Shown here one piece after another: positions 39,616 to 48,092 of a DNA stretch of 64,000 bases. Position 1 is the stretch's first letter; each line of letters starts with the position of its first letter. Source of the DNA: Mycoplana azooxidifex (GTDB lineage: Bacteria > Pseudomonadota > Alphaproteobacteria > Rhizobiales > Rhizobiaceae); contig NZ_JACIEE010000001.1 in assembly GCF_014196765.1 (NCBI RefSeq), positions 1-64,000 on the forward strand, written 5' to 3'. The notes below the pieces were generated by a model. That model was not told the DNA's origin, made no database searches, and saw only the letters and a program-made list of their open reading frames with translations. The translations under genes were made by a program, and so were the position numbers.

Positions 39616-40401
39616 CTATCGGCCGTCGATTTCGGCATAGAACTCCAGAACAGCCTTCTTGAAAACGCGATCGCCGACGGCCAGCATGTGGTCGCGCCCG
39701 GGAATGTCGATCGCGCGCGCATCCGGCATCAGCGCGGCCAGCGCCTCCGCCGAGCCGGCGATGTCGTCCTTGGTGCCGACGGCAACGAGCGCGGGCACGT
39801 CGATCCGGCCGATGTCTTCAGGCGAAAGAAGATCGCGCGAGGTCATGATGCAGGCCGCCAGCGCCCGCCGGTCGGATTTCGTCTGGTCGGCGAAGCTGCG
39901 GAACATCCGGCCGCGGTCGTGGCTGACGTCTTCAAGCGCCGGAGCGAGCAGCGCCTCGGCAATCGGATCCCAGTCCCCTACCCCGTCCACCATGCCGATG
40001 CCGAGCCCGCCGAAGACGACGGAGCGGACGCGGTGCGGGTGGCCGATCGCCAGGAAGGCGGTGATGCGCGCCCCCATCGAATATCCCATGACATGCGCGT
40101 CGGGAATGCCGAGATGATCGAGCAATGCCGCCGCATCGCCGGCCATCGCGGGAGGATGGTAAAGCGCCGGGTCATGCGGCTTATCGCTGGCCCCGTGGCC
40201 CCGGTTGTCGATGCCGATCACCCGGTAGCCGGCGTCGCCCAGCGTCTTGAGCCACCCCGGATAGACCCAGTTGACGTTGGCGGTCGAGGCAAACCCATGG
40301 ATCAGCAGGACTGGCGCGCCGGCTGGATCGCCCTCGTCGAAGAAGGCGAGCTCGAGACCGTCGTGGCGGAAACGGGAAAAGGTCGGGGGATCGAGATTCA
40401 T
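39616..40401 (-). CDS. Alpha/beta hydrolase
   Basis: A 261-residue alpha/beta-hydrolase. The oxyanion region LLIHGFASTANVNW, the nucleophile elbow GYSMGARI, the acid residue in VGTKDDIAG and the histidine in PGRDHMLAV give a full Ser-Asp-His triad. Substrate unknown; cytoplasmic. I use the ATG at 40401 because GAGG lies seven bases away; another ATG is two codons upstream. Divergent from the CHCC protein gene. Confidence 0.88.
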   Translation of the reverse strand: MNLDPPTFSRFRHDGLELAFFDEGDPAGAPVLLIHGFASTANVNWVYPGWLKTLGDAGYRVIGIDNRGHGASDKPHDPALYHPPAMAGDAAALLDHLGIPDAHVMGYSMGARITAFLAIGHPHRVRSVVFGGLGIGMVDGVGDWDPIAEALLAPALEDVSHDRGRMFRSFADQTKSDRRALAACIMTSRDLLSPEDIGRIDVPALVAVGTKDDIAGSAEALAALMPDARAIDIPGRDHMLAVGDRVFKKAVLEFYAEIDGR

Positions 40402-40579
40402 GTCCATGCCTCTTTCTGTGCACCTGTCCTGCGGGCCCTCCGCTCATAGGACGCTTTGCCGCACGATGGAACGCTGCGCGGCGCTTTTTCTCCCCTGCGA
40501 CTTGACGTTTGCCGCTACACATTTCCACCCAACAGCTATATGGTCCGCCGAAATTTCGACAGACCTTCCGGAGCATCCC

Positions 40580-40825
40580 ATGGCTGGCCACAGCATTCCC
40601 CACTTCCAGAACGACGGCGGACACGCGGTGATCGAGATCGGCGTGAAGGAATTCATGTGCGTCGGCGCCTCCGTCCCCTTCGATCATCCCCATATCTTCA
40701 TCGACATGGGCGACGACAACGAGAAGGTCTGCGGCTACTGCTCCACGCTCTACCGCTACAATCCCTCGCTGAAGGCGACCCAGACGAACCCGGTCGGCTG
40801 CACCTTCGCAAACCAGGCCGCCTGA
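40580..40825 (+). CDS. CHCC-type zinc-finger protein (NDUFS6-like)
   Basis: An 81-residue protein with the zf-CHCC arrangement: cysteine in EFMCVGASVPFDHPH, the histidine pair, then VCGYCSTLY. It corresponds to the bacterial homologue of the complex I accessory subunit NDUFS6 (13 kDa), common in alphaproteobacteria, where it may assist complex I assembly. The ATG at 40580 gives the family N-terminus. The FAD monooxygenase starts 26 bases downstream. Confidence 0.88.
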   Translation: MAGHSIPHFQNDGGHAVIEIGVKEFMCVGASVPFDHPHIFIDMGDDNEKVCGYCSTLYRYNPSLKATQTNPVGCTFANQAA

Positions 40826-40851
40826 TCGATGTCACGTGAAGGGTCGCGCGG

Positions 40852-42024
40852 ATGACCGCGCGAACGGTTGCGATCGTCGGCGCCGGCATTGCCGGACTGA
40901 CCGCGGCGCTCTGCCTGGCCCGAAAGGGTATCGCCAGTCACCTGATCGAACAGGCCGACCGGCTCGAGGAGGTCGGCGCGGGCCTTCAACTATCTCCGAA
41001 CGCCTCGCACGTCCTGTCCACGCTCGGCCTCCTTCCCGCCCTCGAGAAGCGCTGGACCGAGCCCGAGCGGATCGCGATCGCCTCCGGGCGCAGCCTGAAG
41101 CCGCTTGCACATGTCCCCGTCGGCGCCGATGCCCGGCGACGCTGGCACGCCCCCTACGGCGTCCTTCACCGCGCCACGTTGCAGCAGGTGCTGTTCGACG
41201 CGGCACGCGAAAATCCGCTGATTGGCATGACGCTCGGCGTGCGCATGGAAGGCTACGACCGCGCCGCCGAGATTGCGGACCTGATCGGCGTCCGTCCGGA
41301 CCTGACCGTCGCCGCCGACGGCGTCTGGTCGACGATGCGGGCCGGCGTTCCGGGTGCTGCCAACGCCCGCTTCAGCGGCAACATCGCCTGGCGCTTCATG
41401 GTTCCCTTCGCACGGGCGCCGCGCTTTCTCGATCCGCGCGCGGTCACGGCGTTCGTCGGACCTTCGGCGCATCTGGTCGCCTATCCCCTCACCGACGCGA
41501 ACGCCTTCAATATCGTGGCAATCCACAAGGGCCCGGCCTTCATCAGCCACGGCTGGGAGATGCACGCCGGGCAAGCCGGAGCAACCTTTCGGCTCGACGC
41601 CTTCTCCGGCTGGAACAAGGACATCGTGGCTCTCTTGAGTCTCGCCGAGAAGCCCCTCGCCTGGCCGCTCTATGAATGCGGCGACGGGCGCTGGTTCGAC
41701 GGCAACGATCTCGTGCTGATCGGCGACGCCGCGCATGCGACGACGCCCTTTGCGGCGCAGGGCGCGGCAATGGCGATCGAGGACGCGGCCGAACTCGCGC
41801 AGGCCGTTGCGAACGCTTCCGAGGTCCGGAGCGCCCTTGCGGGCTTCGAGACACAGCGCCGCCAGCGCGTCCGTCGCGTCCGCGCACGGGCCGATTTCAA
41901 CCGCTTCGCCTACCACGCGCGCGGCCCGGTGGCGCTGGTGCGCGATGTCGTGCTGGGCTTGCGAAGCCCCGAACGCCTGGCGGCCGATCTCGACTGGCTC
42001 TACGGCTATCGGCCCGACATCTGA
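40852..42024 (+). CDS. FAD-dependent monooxygenase (salicylate hydroxylase-like)
   Basis: A 390-residue class A flavoprotein. The dinucleotide-binding motif VAIVGAGIAGLTAALCLA is at the N-terminus, and the second FAD motif reads VLIGDAAHATTPFAAQGAAM near residue 285, with a central substrate domain. The overall order resembles salicylate 1-monooxygenase-type hydroxylases, but the substrate cannot be read from the sequence. It may be co-transcribed with the upstream CHCC gene and converges on metC. Confidence 0.87.
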   Translation: MTARTVAIVGAGIAGLTAALCLARKGIASHLIEQADRLEEVGAGLQLSPNASHVLSTLGLLPALEKRWTEPERIAIASGRSLKPLAHVPVGADARRRWHAPYGVLHRATLQQVLFDAARENPLIGMTLGVRMEGYDRAAEIADLIGVRPDLTVAADGVWSTMRAGVPGAANARFSGNIAWRFMVPFARAPRFLDPRAVTAFVGPSAHLVAYPLTDANAFNIVAIHKGPAFISHGWEMHAGQAGATFRLDAFSGWNKDIVALLSLAEKPLAWPLYECGDGRWFDGNDLVLIGDAAHATTPFAAQGAAMAIEDAAELAQAVANASEVRSALAGFETQRRQRVRRVRARADFNRFAYHARGPVALVRDVVLGLRSPERLAADLDWLYGYRPDI

Positions 42025-42051
42025 GCGCAGGCGCCCGGCAGCCGCTCTCCT

Positions 42052-43245
42052 CTAGACCGCCCGCGCCGCCGCCAGTCCGCGTTCGATGTCGGCGCGCAGG
42101 TCGGCCATGTCTTCGAGACCGATCTGGAGCCTGACCACTGGCCCGTTTTCCGGCGCCTTGCAGATGCGGCGGTCGCTCAGGTTCACGTGCACGGCAAGGC
42201 TCTCGAACCCGCCCCAGGAATAGCCGAGGCCGAAGATCTTCAACGCATCGAGGAAGGCGTGCGCCTTGGCCTTGAACCGGCCGGGGTCGCCGCCGTCGAG
42301 CACGATCGAGAAGATGCCGCTCGCGCCCTTGAAATCGCGCTTCCACAGCGCGTGCCCCGGAAAGCTCGGCAGGCCGGGATGGAGAACGGAGGCGACGTCG
42401 TCCCTTCCCTCCAGCCACTCCGCAAGCCGCATCGCACTCTCCTGGTGCCGCTCCAGTCGCACGCCCATGGTCCTGAGCCCTCGCAGGATCTGGTAGGAAT
42501 CGTCGGGCGATCCGCAGATCCCGAGGGCGAAATTGCCATCCCAGAGTTGCCGCCAGTGTGCGGCATTGGCCGAGACCGTGCCCATTAGGATGTCGGAATG
42601 GCCGGAGGGATATTTCGTGGCCGCGTGGATCGAGATGTCCACGCCGAAATCGAGCGGGCGGAAATAGAGCGGCGTCGCCCAGGTGTTGTCCAGGGTGACG
42701 ACCGCGCCGCCCTTGTGCACGGCATCGGCAATGGCGCGAACGTCCTGCATCTCGAAGGTGTTCGAACCGGGCGCCTCGAGATGCACGAGTTTCGTGTTCG
42801 GCTTCATCAGGGACGCGATCCCCGCCCCGACGGAGGGGTCGTAGTACTCGACCGTCACCCCCAGCCGGGTCAGCATCGTGTCGCAGAAGTGCCGGGTGGG
42901 GCTATAGACCGAATCGACGACGAGCGCGTGGTCGCCGGCCGACAGGAAGGCCAGGAACGGGACGCTGACGGCGGCGAGCCCCGAGGGCACGAGGATGGTC
43001 CCGGCCGAACCTTCCAACTCGTCGATCGCAGCGCAGAGCGCATCCGTGGTCGGCGTGCCGCGCGTGCCGTAGCTGTATTTCTGCGCCCGCTTCTCCATCG
43101 TCGCCGCATTCGGGAAAAGCACGGTGGAGGCGTGCACGACCGGCGGGTTGACGAAGCCGTGGAACTCGGCCGGGTCGTTGCCGACATGGGCCAGTCGGGT
43201 GTTCGGGCCGGCGCCGGCCAGCACGTCTTTCTTGTCAGTCATCAA
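42052..43245 (-). CDS. metC: Cystathionine beta-lyase
   Basis: Cys/Met metabolism PLP-dependent enzyme of 397 residues. The PLP lysine is in SIHAATKYPSGHSDILMG near residue 205, with the preceding VTLDNTWATPLYFRPLDFG. It would cleave cystathionine to homocysteine in methionine synthesis. Its place next to the aap operon is typical in rhizobia. Divergent from aapJ, with a 365-base gap containing duplicated elements. Confidence 0.93.
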   Translation of the reverse strand: MMTDKKDVLAGAGPNTRLAHVGNDPAEFHGFVNPPVVHASTVLFPNAATMEKRAQKYSYGTRGTPTTDALCAAIDELEGSAGTILVPSGLAAVSVPFLAFLSAGDHALVVDSVYSPTRHFCDTMLTRLGVTVEYYDPSVGAGIASLMKPNTKLVHLEAPGSNTFEMQDVRAIADAVHKGGAVVTLDNTWATPLYFRPLDFGVDISIHAATKYPSGHSDILMGTVSANAAHWRQLWDGNFALGICGSPDDSYQILRGLRTMGVRLERHQESAMRLAEWLEGRDDVASVLHPGLPSFPGHALWKRDFKGASGIFSIVLDGGDPGRFKAKAHAFLDALKIFGLGYSWGGFESLAVHVNLSDRRICKAPENGPVVRLQIGLEDMADLRADIERGLAAARAV

Positions 43246-43278
43246 TCGGAATCCGCAGGGTTGCTTGGTGGGAACATG

Positions 43279-43436
43279 GCACTTTCCAGAGCCTGATTTG
43301 CGTGGTCAAGCCAATTTTGCTGAAGTACCCATCACGCGCAAGTGACGGATCAGGCCTCAGGGAGCGGCTTCGGAAGCGCTTTTTTTGAGCTCGGCATGCA
43401 CTTTCCCAGCTGATTTTGCTTATTTATTTGCCAATG
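43279..43436. repeat. Imperfect ~38-bp duplicated block in the metC-aapJ promoter region
   Basis: Block A (43279-43316) and block B (43398-43436) share, in order, GCACTTTCC, AG, CTGATTT, GC and GCCAAT with nearly the same internal spacing (31 and 32 bases to GCCAAT). They lie about 120 bases apart with a terminator-like hairpin between. They may be operators or a duplicated promoter segment controlling aapJ and metC. A candidate promoter TTGACC-N17-TGAGAT lies downstream near 43485-43515. Confidence 0.5.
43363..43387 (+). terminator. Orphan rho-independent terminator upstream of aapJ
   Basis: AGCG-G-CTT-CGG-AAG-CGCT (43363-43380) folds into a small hairpin with a bulged G and is followed on the plus strand by a run of at least seven T. 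No plus-strand gene precedes it between metC and here, so it would end a small RNA or an aapJ leader transcript. Confidence 0.5.
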
Positions 43437-43610
43437 GCAGTGAGATTCACCAGCTTGCTTGGAAAACGGGCTCCCACTCTTGACCCTGCGTCGTTTTGAG
43501 CATGAGATAGATCAACTCGCGCCGGGAGGGTGACGAGTGCCGGCGGCGTTCCCGCACCGTGGCAGCGCCAACCGGACGAAGAAAGACAAATAGAACAAGG
43601 GTATTTGGAC

Positions 43611-44636
43611 ATGGCAAAGAAGATCGTTACGGCACTCCTCGGCGCTGCCGTTTTGGGGATGGGCGCCCAGGCGGCCCAGGCGGACACGCTGTCCGACGTA
43701 AAGGCGAAGGGTTTCGTACAGTGCGGCGTCAACAGCAGCCTTGCCGGGTTCGCCGCCCCCGACGCCCAGGGCAACTATGCCGGTTTCGACGTTGACTATT
43801 GCAAGGCGATTGCCGCTGCGATCTTCGGCGACGCGACCAAGGTCAAGTACACGCCGACCACTGCCAAGGAACGCTTCCCCGCGCTGCAGTCGGGCGAAGT
43901 CGACGTCCTGGCCCGCAATACCACCTGGACGATCAACCGCGACACCGCGCTCGGCTTCAACTTCCGCCCGGTCAACTACTATGACGGCCAGGGCTTCATG
44001 GTCCGCAAGAGCCTGAACGTGAAGTCCGCGCTCGAACTCTCCGGTGCGGCCGTCTGCGTACAGACGGGCACCACAACCGAGCTGAACCTCGCCGACTACT
44101 TCAAGGCCAACAACCTGCAGTACAACCCGGTCGTCTTCGAGAAGATCGAGGAAGTCAACGCCGCCTACGACGCCGGCCGCTGCGACGTCTACACCACCGA
44201 CCAGTCGGGCCTCTATGCCATCCGCCTGACGCTGGCGGCTCCGGACGATCACATGGTCCTGCCGGAAATCATCTCCAAGGAGCCGCTCGCTCCGGCCGTC
44301 CGCCAGGGTGACGACAAGTGGTTCGACATCGTCAGCTGGGTTCACTACGCGCTGATCAACGCCGAGGAATTCGGCGTTACCCAGGCCAACGTCGAAGAGA
44401 TGAAGAGCTCACCGAACCCGGACATCAAGCGCTTCCTCGGCGCCGAAGCCGACAGCACCATCGGCGCCGACCTCGGCCTCGACAACAACTGGGCGGTCAA
44501 CGTCATCAAGGCCGTCGGCAACTATGGCGAAGTCTTCGACCGCAACATCGGTGCGGGCAGCCCGCTCAAGATCGAGCGCGGCCTGAACGCCCTGTGGAGC
44601 AAGGGCGGCATCCAGTACGCCCCGCCGATCCGCTAA
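43611..44636 (+). CDS. aapJ: General L-amino acid ABC transporter substrate-binding protein
   Basis: Periplasmic binding protein of 341 residues, the length of rhizobial AapJ. A signal peptide (MAKKIVTALLGAAVLGMGAQ, cleavage after AAQA) precedes the family-3 solute-binding domain starting LSDVKAKGFVQCGV, with the ligand-binding region AAVCVQTGTTTELNLADYF. It is the first gene of aapJQMP, with a hairpin behind it that probably raises its mRNA level relative to the membrane genes. ATG at 43611 is supported by the signal peptide. Confidence 0.95.
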   Translation: MAKKIVTALLGAAVLGMGAQAAQADTLSDVKAKGFVQCGVNSSLAGFAAPDAQGNYAGFDVDYCKAIAAAIFGDATKVKYTPTTAKERFPALQSGEVDVLARNTTWTINRDTALGFNFRPVNYYDGQGFMVRKSLNVKSALELSGAAVCVQTGTTTELNLADYFKANNLQYNPVVFEKIEEVNAAYDAGRCDVYTTDQSGLYAIRLTLAAPDDHMVLPEIISKEPLAPAVRQGDDKWFDIVSWVHYALINAEEFGVTQANVEEMKSSPNPDIKRFLGAEADSTIGADLGLDNNWAVNVIKAVGNYGEVFDRNIGAGSPLKIERGLNALWSKGGIQYAPPIR

Positions 44637-44656
44637 GCGGCGGGCGACACGAATGC

Positions 44657-44683
44657 GAAGGGCGGGACAGATCCCCGCCCTTC
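44657..44683 (+). terminator. Intercistronic stem-loop between aapJ and aapQ
   Basis: GAAGGGCGGG (44657-44666) and CCCGCCCTTC (44674-44683) form a perfect 10-bp stem without a T-run, 20 bases after aapJ. Such loops stabilise the upstream binding-protein mRNA and lower downstream expression. Confidence 0.75.
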
Positions 44684-44732
44684 ATCCTCTAGAACAAGAA
44701 GCGCTCGAACAAGGGCGATCAAGGGGACGACA

Positions 44733-45929
44733 ATGGCAGCACCCGCATCGGTGGCATCAGGCAGGACGGAACGACCGCCAAGTTCCCTCCTCAACGATCC
44801 GAAAATCCGCGGCATCATCTATCAGGTCGTGACGGCACTCGTCTTCATCGCCCTGATCTACTTCATCTGGACCAACACGCTGGAAAACCTCCGGCGCGCC
44901 AATATCGCCTCCGGCTTCGGCTTCCTGTCCGGCCGCGCAGGATTCGACCTCGGGCAGTCGCTCATCGCCTTTTCCAGCGATTCGACCTATGCCCGCGCGC
45001 TCTATGTCGGCTTCCTCAACACACTGCTCGTGGCCTTCACCGGCATCATCACGGCCACGATCCTCGGATTCATCGTCGGCATCGGGCGGCTTTCGAAGAA
45101 TTGGCTGATCGCCAAGCTCTCCACCGTCTATGTCGAGATCTTCCGCAACATACCGCCCCTGCTCGTGATCTTCTTCTGGTACAGCGGCGTTCTCGCCGTC
45201 CTGCCGGGCGTGCGCGAATCCATCGCCCTGCCCTTCGGAAGCTACCTGAACAACCGCGGCTTTGCCTTTCCGAAGCCCGTCTTCGCCGAAGGCTTCTGGC
45301 TCGTGCTCGTAGCACTTCTGGCCGCGATCGTGCTTTCGCTGGTGCTGCGGCGCTATTCCCTGAACAAGCGCATGGCGACCGGCCGCGGCGTGCCGATCCT
45401 GTGGCCGTCCGTGGCGATGATCGTCGCCTTCCCGCTGATCGCCTATTTCATCATGGGCGCGCCGCTGTCGTTCGACTATCCCGTCGCCGGCACATTCAAC
45501 CTGACGGGCGGTTCGGTCGTCGGGCCCGAATTCATGTCGCTCTATCTGGCGCTGTCGTTCTACACCGCCTCCTTCATCGCCGAGATCGTCCGCGGTGGCA
45601 TCCGCGCCGTGCCGCGAGGCCAGTCGGAAGCTGCCGAAGCGCTGGGGCTCAGGTCGGGATACACGACCCGGTTCGTCGTCGTGCCGCAGGCCATGCGCAT
45701 CATCATCCCGCCGCTGACGAGCCAGTACCTCAACCTGACGAAGAACTCGACGCTGGCGATCGCGATCGGCTACGCCGACCTCGTCTCGGTCGGCGGCACG
45801 ATCCTGAACCAGAGCGGGCACCCGATCGAGATCGTCGCGATCTGGATGGTGGTCTACCTCAGCATCAGCCTGCTGACGTCGCTCTTCATGAACTGGTTCA
45901 ATTCGAGAATGGCATTGGTGGAGCGATAG
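44733..45929 (+). CDS. aapQ: General L-amino acid ABC transporter permease AapQ
   Basis: Inner-membrane permease of 398 residues in the HisM/GlnP-like family. It has membrane helices spread over a long insertion typical of AapQ, and the EAA-loop motif GIRAVPRGQSEAAEALGLRS near residue 290, which contacts the ATPase. It probably pairs with AapM. It starts 96 bases after aapJ and ends three bases before aapM. Confidence 0.95.
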   Translation: MAAPASVASGRTERPPSSLLNDPKIRGIIYQVVTALVFIALIYFIWTNTLENLRRANIASGFGFLSGRAGFDLGQSLIAFSSDSTYARALYVGFLNTLLVAFTGIITATILGFIVGIGRLSKNWLIAKLSTVYVEIFRNIPPLLVIFFWYSGVLAVLPGVRESIALPFGSYLNNRGFAFPKPVFAEGFWLVLVALLAAIVLSLVLRRYSLNKRMATGRGVPILWPSVAMIVAFPLIAYFIMGAPLSFDYPVAGTFNLTGGSVVGPEFMSLYLALSFYTASFIAEIVRGGIRAVPRGQSEAAEALGLRSGYTTRFVVVPQAMRIIIPPLTSQYLNLTKNSTLAIAIGYADLVSVGGTILNQSGHPIEIVAIWMVVYLSISLLTSLFMNWFNSRMALVER

Positions 45930-45932
45930 GAC

Positions 45933-47093
45933 ATGGCAAGCACACAATCGTCTTACGTCCGTGCCCAGATGATCGCCGCAGAACCGCCGCCGCCCGGCGT
46001 CACCGGCGCGGCGCATTGGCTGAAGACCAATCTGTTCGCGACACCCAAGGATACCATCCTGACCGTGATCGCGCTGCTGCTTCTGGCCTGGTACGTCCCC
46101 CAGGTGCTGAACTGGCTGTTCTTCAATGCCCAGTGGATGGGCACCGATCGCAGCTTCTGCGCCACCGTCGTCCAGAGCGGCGGCAGCCAGCCGGAAGGCT
46201 GGAGCGGCGCTTGCTGGGCGTTCATCGGCTCACGCTTCGACCAGTTCATCTTCGGGCGCTACCCGATCGACGAACGCTGGCGCCCGACGCTCGTCGGCAT
46301 CCTGTTCGTGGCGCTGCTGGTGCCGCTCATGATCCCGAAGGTGCCCTACAAGGGCTGGAACGCGATCCTGCTGTTTGTGGTGCTGCCGGTGGTCTCGTTC
46401 TTCCTTCTCGTCGGCGGCGTCTTCGGCCTCCGCCACGTCGAGACCTCGCTGTGGGGCGGGTTGATGGTGACGCTGATCCTGTCCTTCGTCGGCATGGCGG
46501 TGTCGTTTCCGCTCGGCATCCTGCTGGCGCTCGGACGGCGCTCGCCCATGCCGGTGATCAAGACGCTCTGCGTCACCTTCATCGAGATCGTCCGCGGCGT
46601 GCCGCTGATCACGGTGCTGTTCATGGCCAGCGTCATGCTGCCGCTGTTCATGCCGCAAGGGGTCACCGTCGACAGGTTCCTGCGCGCGCTGATCGGCTTT
46701 TCGATCTTCGCCTCGGCCTATATGGCCGAGGTGATCCGCGGCGGCCTTCAGGCGATCCCCAAGGGACAGTACGAGGGTGCCGATTCGCTCGGCTTCAGCT
46801 ACTGGCAGAAGACGGGGCTCATCGTGCTGCCGCAGGCGATCAAGATCGTCATCCCGGGCATCGTCAACACCTTCATCGGCATGTTCAAGGACACGTCGCT
46901 CGTGTCGATCATCGGCATGTTCGACCTGCTCGGCATCATCCGCCAGAACTTCGCCGACGTTTCCTGGGCCTCTCCCGTGACGCCGCTCACGGGCCTGATC
47001 TTCGCAGGATTCGTGTTCTGGATCTTCTGCTTCGGCATGTCGCGATATTCAATGTTCGTGGAGCGCAGGCTCGACACGGGCCACAAGAGATAA
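45933..47093 (+). CDS. aapM: General L-amino acid ABC transporter permease AapM
   Basis: Second permease, 386 residues, with N-terminal helices and the EAA loop [20 protein letters not shown] near residue 270. An extended central region is typical of AapM compared with ordinary polar amino-acid permeases. It immediately follows aapQ and precedes aapP by 13 bases. Confidence 0.95.
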   Translation: MASTQSSYVRAQMIAAEPPPPGVTGAAHWLKTNLFATPKDTILTVIALLLLAWYVPQVLNWLFFNAQWMGTDRSFCATVVQSGGSQPEGWSGACWAFIGSRFDQFIFGRYPIDERWRPTLVGILFVALLVPLMIPKVPYKGWNAILLFVVLPVVSFFLLVGGVFGLRHVETSLWGGLMVTLILSFVGMAVSFPLGILLALGRRSPMPVIKTLCVTFIEIVRGVPLITVLFMASVMLPLFMPQGVTVDRFLRALIGFSIFASAYMAEVIRGGLQAIPKGQYEGADSLGFSYWQKTGLIVLPQAIKIVIPGIVNTFIGMFKDTSLVSIIGMFDLLGIIRQNFADVSWASPVTPLTGLIFAGFVFWIFCFGMSRYSMFVERRLDTGHKR

Positions 47094-47106
47094 GGACAAA
47101 AAAACC

Positions 47107-47883
47107 ATGGCAAACCAGGCCCAGGCAAAGAAGATGACGGTATCGGCGACGGACGTCGCCATCGAGATCGTCAACATGAACAAGTGGTACGGCGACTTCC
47201 ACGTCCTGCGCGACATCAACCTGAAGGTGATGCGCGGCGAGCGCATCGTCATCGCCGGCCCCTCCGGCTCGGGCAAGTCCACGATGATCCGCTGCATCAA
47301 CCGGCTGGAGGAGCACCAGAAGGGACAGATCTTCGTCGACGGCATCGAGCTTACCAACGACCTGAAGAAGATCGACGAAGTGCGCCGCGAGGTCGGCATG
47401 GTGTTCCAGCACTTCAACCTCTTCCCGCACCTGACGATCCTGGAGAACTGCACGCTGGCGCCGATCTGGGTGCGCAAGATGCCGAAGAAGGAAGCCGAGC
47501 AGGTCGCCATGCACTACCTGGAGCGGGTCAAGATCCCCGAGCAGGCGCTCAAGTACCCGGGCCAGCTCTCCGGCGGCCAGCAGCAGCGCGTGGCGATCGC
47601 CCGCTCGCTGTGCATGAAGCCGAAGATCATGCTGTTCGACGAGCCGACCTCTGCACTCGACCCGGAAATGGTCAAGGAAGTGCTGGACACCATGGTTTCG
47701 CTCGCCGAGGAGGGCATGACCATGATCTGCGTCACCCACGAGATGGGCTTCGCCCGCCAGGTCGCCAACCGCGTGATCTTCATGGACCAGGGCCAGATCG
47801 TCGAGCAGAACGACCCGCAGAACTTCTTCGACAACCCGCAGCACGAGCGCACGAAGCTGTTCCTCAGCCAGATCCTTCACTGA
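47107..47883 (+). CDS. aapP: General L-amino acid ABC transporter ATP-binding protein AapP
   Basis: ABC ATPase of 258 residues. Walker [14 protein letters not shown], the signature [15 protein letters not shown], and Walker [16 protein letters not shown] are all intact, followed by the H-loop [11 protein letters not shown]. It energises AapQM uptake of a broad set of L-amino acids. It closes the operon and is followed by a terminator. Confidence 0.96.
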   Translation: MANQAQAKKMTVSATDVAIEIVNMNKWYGDFHVLRDINLKVMRGERIVIAGPSGSGKSTMIRCINRLEEHQKGQIFVDGIELTNDLKKIDEVRREVGMVFQHFNLFPHLTILENCTLAPIWVRKMPKKEAEQVAMHYLERVKIPEQALKYPGQLSGGQQQRVAIARSLCMKPKIMLFDEPTSALDPEMVKEVLDTMVSLAEEGMTMICVTHEMGFARQVANRVIFMDQGQIVEQNDPQNFFDNPQHERTKLFLSQILH

Positions 47884-47910
47884 GGGGCTCAACGACAACG
47901 CAAGACGCCG

Positions 47911-47937
47911 ACGGGCGGGCCGGAAGGCCCGTCCGTT
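47911..47937 (+). terminator. Rho-independent terminator of the aap operon
   Basis: ACGGGCGGGCC (47911-47921) pairs with GGCCCGTCCGT (one mismatch) and is followed by TTTTG, 27 bases after aapP. Confidence 0.75.
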
Positions 47938-48092
47938 TTGCATTCCGGCGCCGCAGGCATCCCGGCGGGCGCGGCCCGCGCCACGGTCCCGATCAAAAAA
48001 ATGGCCGGCAGTGCCGGCCGGAGGTGGCGCGGATCGCTTCCGCGCGCGATCGCCGGCCGGCCTCAGGCGGCCGTGGGAGGTTGGCGTGGCCG

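Noticed and set aside
43277-43293. Sigma54-like TGGCAC before aapJ
   Set aside because: The GC that should follow GG by ten bases is not in place, so the -24/-12 spacing fails.
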